From Blastomussa wellsi (Eukaryota; Cnidaria; Anthozoa; Scleractinia; Plerogyridae): 64,000 nucleotides of DNA. Positions 56,719 through 64,000 of the stretch are shown one piece after another. The translations under genes and the position numbers were made by a program. The stretch is taken from NCBI GenBank assembly GCA_947652115.1, contig OX393561.1, positions 34,688,324 through 34,752,323 on the forward strand, in the 5' to 3' direction. The first letter of the stretch is position 1. Each line of letters begins with the position of its first letter. The notes under the pieces are model-generated. The model worked only from the letters and a program-made list of their open reading frames with translations, was not told the origin of the DNA and made no database searches.

Positions 56719-58764
56719 CCAAAGGGGCGGGGTTCCACTGTACTGTAGAAAACACCGAGGGCCGATATTCTGCCAGTGTGGTCCCGGGCAAGTTTGGTTA
56801 AGGCATATTACACGACTGAAAATTTTTTTTATAGATATAAGCGGGAAAAGGAAATAAAAATAAGGGGTGGTTGACCGGGGACGCACCGGGTGTTTCGATC
56901 GGAGAACAAGAGGGTTTTCTCAAGCGAGTCAAGTTTTTTTTTTTTCACCTCTGTAAGCCCATTACAGTTGACAAATTTGTGCGAGATCATTTGGGACAAT
57001 ACCCGGTCCAATATTGGCCCTCTTACTACCTCAGTCGTGTAATAAAATGCTGCTGTAGACCACATGACCGTATGGTATGAGAGTATTTTTTAGCGTATTT
57101 AGGTTTGTATAGCAATTATAAAAGCTCAAGCAGTGTGGAAAATAAATGTATTGTTCCTTGGTTCAAGCGTTGTTTTAAGTAGCTAATTTCAGGTCTGTCC
57201 CTGTTACATCCTCCGGCTTTTAAAGGCTTGGATTTCACTTCACTCATAAGACGCATAAGCAGAAGAAATAAAAATTGTTTGTTCTGCTTGTGCTTTTTCA
57301 CATAATACGAATGAGTGTTCGTTCTTCTTATGTGCTTCCGATCACGCCTGTGGTCCTTGTGCTCATGGAGTCGGGGAAACCAATGGCCAATCTTCGTTCA
57401 GACATTCGAGGAGTTTCCGACTTATTTTATCCAATCAAAACTTAGCGCGAGAGCTCGTGGATTCAACGAAAGTAATCGCGCGAGCAAACACGTCATGTTG
57501 TTTAGCAACGTGAAGGTTGAACACCGTGGGCTCGGGGGCGGGATTCCGTCATCAACTGGTACTTGTTCCCCCGACAATGAAAACCAGCCTTGAAAAAGCT
57601 CTGTCACGGATTACTCACCTTGAAAAGTTTAGCCTGAAGTTGTCAAGTTTGGCAATTAGTATCTACATCATCCTTGTTTCTTCTCAGGTTTTTGTTACCG
57701 CTGGCATTATTTTTACATTGGCAAACTGTTATTTCAAGGCTTCCTATGAAGGCAATTTTATTTTACCAAAGGTGCCTTCCTTCATAGTGGCTAAAGCCCC
57801 TTTAGTGGAAAGACGTCTCTCAATTAGCGAGCTGAATGCGGAAAATTATCTTTGTGGTGCATGTCGTATAGAAAAGAGAATTGGGCCATTCGTCATTGTA
57901 CTTTTCCAGATAAAAGCTTCTAAATGTACCACGAAATAGTAAGTGCTCATTGGTGGCCTATTGTGTTGCCGATTTAAGACATTTAATCGTGGTATCCTAA
58001 GTACCCGTGTGGTGAAAGAACTTACATCTGTAGTGTTCAGTTTCTGCGATGCTTATTTTAGGGTGCTTATCTCGACAACAATCTCTGGAGGAGGAAAAGA
58101 TCGTTTCAATGACACCCAGATCAGCGTGAATTTGAGAGAAAACTCGAAGGAAAATTTGCCTCAACTACCCTTGGCTACTCCATGGCAAGAATGTTCCTTT
58201 TAGTTGATGCTTTCACGGGAATTCTTGGACTGATTGGCAAGCTCACCAGTAGCAGGCCAACAACCGCAGCGAAAAGATAGAATAGGACAAGAGAAAAAAT
58301 GGAAAAAACGCCTTTTACACATGCCCGAGCTCGAATATCACAGAACGCGATGTTGCAAATGACGTTTTGGGTAGGTGGGAGCAGATTTAGCTCATAGCTG
58401 ACCATAAATAATATCCAAAAAACGCTTTTTTCCAAAATCTCCAGCCGCCAATGGGTTAAAGACATGTGAGGGCAATGCTTGTAATGTGAATCTCACATGT
58501 AAGTGTTAGGTGCGGTGAGTCTATCGTAAAGGGGAAATGCGTGAAGCATCGCGCTCTCGGTTGCAATAATAAACCACGCGATAAAAATACCTTTTCGAGG
58601 TAGAGTCCCGCTATTGCAGCAAGTCAATTATAGTAGTACGCGTTCTACCGATGCGCGCAGGCGCTTATTGCGTTACTTCGTTTTTAACTCGTGTATCACG
58701 GAGTCATGCATGCTGTGAAGCAGTCCAGGAATGAACCTCAATGATACTCACTCACCCAATGTTA

Positions 58765-58915
58765 GAAGTACTATATCAAACACTAGAGACAGTGTTTCAT
58801 CACATTTCCAAACACCGAGAGTTGAAAATACGACGCACAGCGGAGTATTTTTGACGAACTTCGAGATGTTTGGAAACGTGATGAAACACTGTCTCGAGTG
58901 TTTGATATATCTTCT
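58765..58915. mobile_element. Foldback MITE
   Basis: ATATCAAACACTAGAGACAG and CTGTCTCGAGTGTTTGATAT form the outer arms; CACATTTCCAAACA pairs with TGTTTGGAAACGTG. A related half-copy is at about 63730-63797. Confidence 0.7.
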
Positions 58916-60792
58916 CAATCGAAACTAAAACTACGGAGAAAACGAAGAAATAAAATCGTAAAAATCTATGCTAATTAAGATCACATTTCCAAACCACGGT
59001 TACGGTTCTGATTTCCTTTGTTTTAACGTGATGAATTATTAATGAGTTTGAGAAAAGGTTTTCGCCAACATGCACGCATGCGATTTCTAAACAGTTTTTA
59101 TTTGTACCCTTGCTATATGTTAACAGGCGATAGCATTACTTTAGTAATTTAACTGTCTGAAATATTGCAGTGGTAATAAATGTAAACGATTAAATAAAAT
59201 CCTTACTTTGCATGATCCTATAAATGATCTTTACTACTTTCACTTGTTTATCAGTATTTAGCTTTAACTTAAAATAATATACACAAAAGCAACGTTGAGA
59301 AGTTAACTTTTTCTCTCAAGTCAAATCTTAAAAGAAGCAGTCCCTGGTAGACACTGCCATCACTAACTACATTAGCAGATATTAATTATTTTACAATGAT
59401 TAATAACGTAGCCGTACTATAACGATAAGCTCGACTACTTGAAGAAATATGGTCTGCATAGGAGGTTCATACTCATCTGAGCTTTTGAACTTCCATGCAT
59501 TTTCCTTTACTCAACTGGCAAAACCTATATCTGGCCATTTTCTTGGAAATTTTCAAAACAAATGTTCTTGATCGTTGGCACCTTTTCCCGATTGATTCAC
59601 GGAAAATGTGACTAATTTTCTACAATCAACATCAATTTCATGACTGTCCATGGCCCAAAGTTAAGTTCCACGACTTTCCCAGTACTAGATAACGAAGTTC
59701 TAAAATTCCATGGTTTTCTAGAGTGGTGGGAATCGAGCCTACGTGAATATAATGGTCGTGTTCAAACACTTTTAATTTACATGTAACCAATTGCCTGTGG
59801 CTTATTTCTTCATCACTTGCAGACAAATGACCATTAAAAATGTTTGAAATCACTAGTCTGTTGTGAAAAAAAACTGCCTTCTTTTTCTGACAGCTGGCAA
59901 CGAAAAACAAAAATGTTACTCTTCTCTTAAAATAATTTGCCTCCCCTCCCAATGTTGGCGTAAACATATTTTTGAAATAGTGCTTTTCTTAAATCTTTCT
60001 AATCTTGATATATGGAAAATAGTGTTACTCGGGATAATAGCAATACTGTGTTTTTTTTACTTACTCAAAAGTTATCAAAAGTATTCTTTTTTCAAAACAC
60101 ACATTTAAAATAATACACTGGCACAGGACTCACAAGTTAATATATTTATGGAGTCTTTGTATAGGTTGAAATTGGTTTGCTGAACTGATCAAGCTTTGTT
60201 CAAAGGAGGTAGTTTTACCTTTCCTTTCAAAATAGTCATTGGCAATCACTGGGACAGTCTGGGGAGCCAGTAGGTCACGCACCATCCATAAGTCATCCAC
60301 AATGTTATGCACTGATTAGTTTAACTAGATTTCTGCTTCGTATGATTAGCACTCCAGTTAATCTGATTAACATGTTAGTTAGCATTGCTAGCACTCTAAT
60401 TAGCATGGTTACAGGGTTATACTAGTTTGAGCTTTCAAAATTCCACGACTCTTCCAGTACCTTTTTTCATAACCATTCACATTTTAATATAACCCATACT
60501 TAACCATTTTCAACCATTTTCTTTATTGTGGGTACATTTCACCCATTTCTTCACAGAAACAGAACTGTCAAACCTACTTTGTACAGCTAACATAATTTTC
60601 TATGACTGCATGGCCACACTTAAATTCCACGACTTTTCATGTTTCCCATAACCTGTACAGACCCTGACTAAAACCATGTTTAGCTTGATGAGCACTTTAG
60701 TTAGCACGGCTAGCACCTTGGTTAGACAAAGTAGCTGGCTCTGGTAAGACTGACTATTACTTCTGTATTTAGACTGATATTAGTATTTTGAT

Positions 60793-60794
60793 AG

Positions 60795-60839
<45 letters not shown>

Positions 60840-61034
60840 GTATAACAATATAATTTGGTTTTATCAACTGGGTTGATAATGTCAATTGGCCACCGTAAAA
60901 AGATTCAAGAGCTGACGTTTCGAGCTTTAGCCCTTGGATTCGCTCCGACGAAGGGCTAACGCTCGAAACGTCAGCACTTGAATCTCTTTACGGTGGCCAA
61001 TTGACATTATCAACCCAGTTGATAAAACCAAATT
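60793..61034. mobile_element. Inverted-repeat element with 16-bp flanking direct repeat and hammerhead-like motif
   Basis: ATATTAGTATTTTGAT flanks it at 60777-60792 and 61035-61050. Inside are about 85-bp arms (TTATCAACTGGGTTGATAAT, GGCCACCGTAAAAAGATTCA and complements). The loop side at 60945-60975 contains CCGACGAAGGGCTAACGCTC followed by GAAACGTC, resembling CUGANGA...GAAA of a hammerhead ribozyme with one core mismatch. A long duplication suggests retrotransposition, possibly Penelope-related. Confidence 0.6.
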
Positions 61035-61357
61035 ATATTAGTATTTTGATGCTTTGGTTATCCTGAGATTGTAAGGATGACACCGTGTACTTTAGTTGTT
61101 TGTTCACTGGCAAAAAAAATCCAAAAAAGGGCTGCGAAGGACACTAGTCCCAGGGTGCCTGCTGTAGAGGTTTTTACTGTATTAAAAAAACAATGAAATG
61201 GATATTACTGGCACTGCAATCTTGCAAACCGTTTTGCTACAGATTCTAATCTAAATAAGACTTTTAATTAATAACAGGAAAGCAGAGTTGACATTGTCAG
61301 TTGATGCTTGCCTCCAATCTCTATCTTTATTTGTCATTTTGTATTTTGATTTATACC

Positions 61358-61568
61358 ACAGGTAAAGTCCGCATATGAGCCCTGTTTCCCATCAGGCCAT
61401 TGTAGGGTTATCCCCCAGCAATATCTTGCCGGTACCCATTTCATACACCTGGGTAGAGAGGCACTGTGAGAGTAAAGTGTCTTGCCTAAGGACACAATGC
61501 AGTCCCCCGGGCCGAGGCTCTAACCCGGACCATCCATCCACTAACCATTAGGCCATTGAGCCTGACTT
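61358..61568 (-). mobile_element. tRNA-derived SINE, family B
   Basis: Minus strand: a head with CCTAATGGTTAGTGG, then TTAGGCAAGACACTTTACTC and CTACCCAGGTGTATGAAATG, a body shared with the copy at 62461-62757. Confidence 0.7.
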
Positions 61569-61832
61569 ATCCCATGGGCCTACCAAAATACAACATGACT
61601 TGCAAATATGTACACGATCAATGCAGCTTCTCCTTTGTGGACTGGACACAAGATAAAATAGACAAAAAATAATACAGCAAGAAATGCTGTGTCAGACTCA
61701 CAAACAATACCTTGCATTATGCAATGTTTTCCTGTTTGTGTAATGTACCTGAAGGAACCATCAGCATCACATTGAATTTAACATCTCATAAGATCTATAT
61801 AATCATTTATAAAAAAATAACTGAGATAATAC

Positions 61833-62100
61833 ACACTCTCGTTGGTCAATAGGCGTGTTCAGATAATTGTATGTAAACACGGTTGTGATATGATTTGCAC
61901 ATATTTTTGAGAAATATTTTATAAAACCATTATTGAGATTTATAACACCATCTAAAAACTTGGGGACTATGAGAACTCTAAAAAGTTATGCAAACCCTTG
62001 ACTGTGTCATGGGTTTGCATAATGACTTGAATTCTCCCTACTCCCTAATGTGTTTAGAAGAGGCTATATAAACACGGAAAATACCTTCTATTGCTCAAAC
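61833..62100. mobile_element. Foldback element, family C copy 2
   Basis: Matches 36816-37105: both begin ACACTCTCRYTGGTYRATAG, share TATGTAAACACGGTTGTGA, and have the GTTATGCAAACCC / GGGTTTGCATAA palindrome. This copy is more decayed. Confidence 0.68.
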
Positions 62101-62261
62101 AACGTAAGAAAGCACCACATTTTAGCAGGTACACTGCTATTTCAATACAATCTCTTTCTTGAAGTTGACTGGATATAACTGACACATACATGTATGCCAA
62201 TAAACTTTGCACATTGTGCATGTATGAGAGAAAGGATGTGTAGAAAAATAACAGGAACATG

Positions 62262-64000
62262 TTACACTTCAATGGGGAGAGTATCTGGGTCCTCAAATGC
62301 CATGTTACCCACTTGCTGACACCAAGCTGTGAATTTATCTGTTGGAGACAAAATGGAGAGAATTTTACATCTACTCATTGCACCATTCCAGGAATTTCTA
62401 CATCCACTCCAAGGAGGTGGGTTTCAAAAGTTTGTTAAGTAAAGTATCACAGTGGGTTAGGGTGGTAAAAAGGTCTGCATACGAGCCAGTGGCCCATCAG
62501 GTCAGAACTGACCCATTCCCTTAGCATTAAGCGACTGAGAGTATCTATACTCCTCCTGCATGAGATGGAAGTCCATTGCAGGGTTACCCCCAGAATTCAA
62601 TTCAACAGTACTCATTTATACACCTGGGTGGAGAGTGGCACTGCAAGAGTAAAGTGTCTTGCCCAAGAAAACAACGCAGTGCCCCAGCCAGGGCTTCAAC
62701 TTGGACTGTCCAATCCGGAGTCAAGCACAATAACCATTAGGTCACCGTGCCTCCCACTGGGGTGGGGTGGGGTCACACCAAAAACATCTTCCATAGGAGA
62801 AGTATCAAGGTTTTCTTGAACATTGCCCGAGGTTTTTCCGTTTCTATTTTTCTAGCACACCTATAGTTAAGAAAAGGACCACCCTTCAAAAGACCACAGA
62901 CTGTAAGTAAGGAGAATTAACGTTTTTAACACTGAACTGAAAGGTTTAAAGTCTCACCTGCAGCATTGAGGATGCATTTGGGTGCGCGATCACTGCCAAT
63001 AAACAGCCAGTAGAATGGAAGGCCTGCCAAGACCACTCCCAGAGCAATGAGAGAGCCTTTTGGATCAGTTGTGATTGGAGCAACAACCAGGTAAATGGAG
63101 GCCAGCAACATTCCAATGGGCACAAGTATGAATATCTGAGAAAGAAAGAAAAAAATTATTATTTCATACAAACTCTTTTGTGTCTCCAGATAGTCTATGG
63201 CCTTTTACGTCTACGGTGTGGCTCAAAATTAGTAAGTTATCACCACACATCTTAACTCCATTTTGTTTCTCTTGAGACGGTGCCTTGTTTACACTTTTCT
63301 GCACCTTGGTGTGCATAGTGCAACTGCTGTAATACGGCGGGCTGAGGCTTGTTGGGATCAGGATGCATGTGACCTTCAGGATGATACCGTCTGCAACAGT
63401 TAATTCATCACGGTAATTCCAATAGGCATGAAGATGTGATGGACATTTCGATCTTATGTCAGGCCACCCTGTGTGATAACAGTCTAGAGGGAGAGGAGCA
63501 CTTCATCTTTACATGTTTCTTCCTTGATTTGGTCAATTCTTGTTGGGCTGGAATTCAGATGAGGGTTGCCCCGAGACCGCGTAGGGAAGCGTACCGGAGT
63601 ACGCAACACAAGGTCTTTCGCTCTTGACATACACGAGCGCCCGGCACCCAGTGCGCATGTGTCCGTAAATTGTGAGCAGAAATCACATAACAAACTAACA
63701 CCTCAAAGTTCATAAAAATACTCGTCATATTTTCGACTCTCTTATTGGTGTTTGGAGATCCCGATGAAACACTGTCTTTCATGTTTGATATATTACTTCT
63801 AAACTTTCTCTATGCTGGATACTTCCTTATGATGGACAGTTGGTACTGGTCCTGATGGCGTTTGTCTTAGAGAATGTTGATTGTACAACAAAGATCTTTA
63901 TTAGTCAGAATCTGCATTTTGTTGTTTGTACATTTGGAGACAGATCTTACCTTATAAGGTCTATTCATTTGTGGTTTTTTGTAGCGCAGCCACAGAAGGG
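62262..64000 (-). CDS. SLC7-family transporter light chain, last three exons (5' part off window)
   Basis: Exons: up to 64000 through 63951 (partial, LLWLRYKKPQMNRPYK), 63135-62958 and 62338-62262, joined in phase and ending with EV and TAA 62264-62262. The WLRYKKP...RPYK segment precedes TM11 in SLC7 light chains. The next exon gives two hydrophobic helices (IFILVPIGMLLASIYLVVA and LIALGVVLAGLPFYWLFI), and the tail DKFTAWCQQVGNMAFEDPDT is cytosolic. It is oriented tail to tail with the plus-strand SLC7 gene at 48726, which lacks exactly this part. Either it is a second, inverted paralogue or the two halves are one gene separated by a scaffold inversion at the N gap. Confidence 0.88.
62461..62757 (-). 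mobile_element. tRNA-derived SINE, family B, longer copy
   Basis: Minus strand: GGCACGGTGACCTAATGGTT head, TTGGGCAAGACACTTTACTC body, CACCCAGGTGTATAAATGAG, then a 3' part ending near the plus-strand AAAGGTCTGCATACGAGCC. Lies in the last intron of the minus-strand SLC7 gene. Confidence 0.72.
63730..63797. repeat. Fragment related to the foldback at 58765
   Basis: GGTGTTTGGAGATCCCGATG followed by AAACACTGTC...GTTTGATATAT repeats the right arm of 58765-58915. No clear left arm. Confidence 0.45.

Larger units (their letters stand above)
54218..62261. other. Gap-containing repeat-rich interval between two SLC7 halves, no supported gene
   Basis: Holds the N gap, several TIR/foldback elements and SINE copies. 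ORFs such as 57517-57939 (140 codons, one hydrophobic stretch) show no recognised family. TTAGCA-type tandem low complexity occurs at about 60340-60410 and 60680-60730. The missing SLC7 3' exons are not on the plus strand here. Confidence 0.55.

Noticed and set aside
57517..57939. 140-codon plus-strand ORF with a hydrophobic segment
   Set aside because: No recognised family, start context poor, and it overlaps repeat-like sequence. I could not tell it from a chance ORF.

Overview
The window is animal nuclear DNA, most likely from an anthozoan cnidarian such as a stony coral. Intron-rich genes with clear metazoan orthologues (ANKS6, NOP10, STX16 and SLC7 light-chain amino-acid transporters) sit in AT-rich DNA crowded with short inverted-repeat elements and tRNA-derived SINEs. 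A run of N at 54813-55012 shows that it is a draft scaffold. Species-level assignment is inference.

Layout. (1) 42-21751, minus strand: ANKS6-like gene, 13 exons reconstructed here by joining phase-compatible exons; the 3' end, including the expected SAM domain, lies left of the window. (2) 1271-5940: a structurally intact two-gene DNA transposon inside an ANKS6 intron. It has 77-bp terminal inverted repeats, a SWIM/YqaJ nuclease gene and a THAP-DDE transposase gene, the architecture of the ISL2EU/IS4EU type. (3) 17463-18209: a decayed TE gene carrying a 2A-like motif, in ANKS6 intron 1. (4) 27645-32110: two intronless genes on the plus strand, an E2-like (UBC-fold) protein and an E1-like ThiF/adenylyltransferase, with a small opposite-strand ORF between them. 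They look like a bacterial-type ubiquitin-conjugation pair in an animal genome and are the most unusual content here. (5) 33310-34136, minus: complete NOP10 in three exons, with a tRNA-Lys(TTT) gene divergent from it at 34290-34362. (6) 36474-46739, minus: complete STX16 in ten exons, including a 19-nt microexon. (7) 48726-54217, plus: seven 5' exons of an SLC7 light-chain transporter, breaking off before the N gap. (8) 62262-64000, minus: the last exons of an SLC7 transporter in the opposite orientation.

Working together: the E1-like and E2-like proteins could activate and carry a ubiquitin-like modifier, but no modifier or JAB protease is recognisable nearby. ANKS6 (inversin compartment of the cilium), NOP10 (H/ACA snoRNP), STX16 (trans-Golgi Qa-SNARE) and SLC7 (amino-acid exchange) are unrelated housekeeping or cell-biology genes that happen to be neighbours.

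About two dozen foldback or TIR elements (piggyBac-like, hAT-like, Harbinger-like and unclassified) and at least two SINE families occupy the introns and intergenic stretches. Exon boundaries were worked out by eye from GT/AG sites, reading phase and recalled family similarity; no alignment or transcript data were available.
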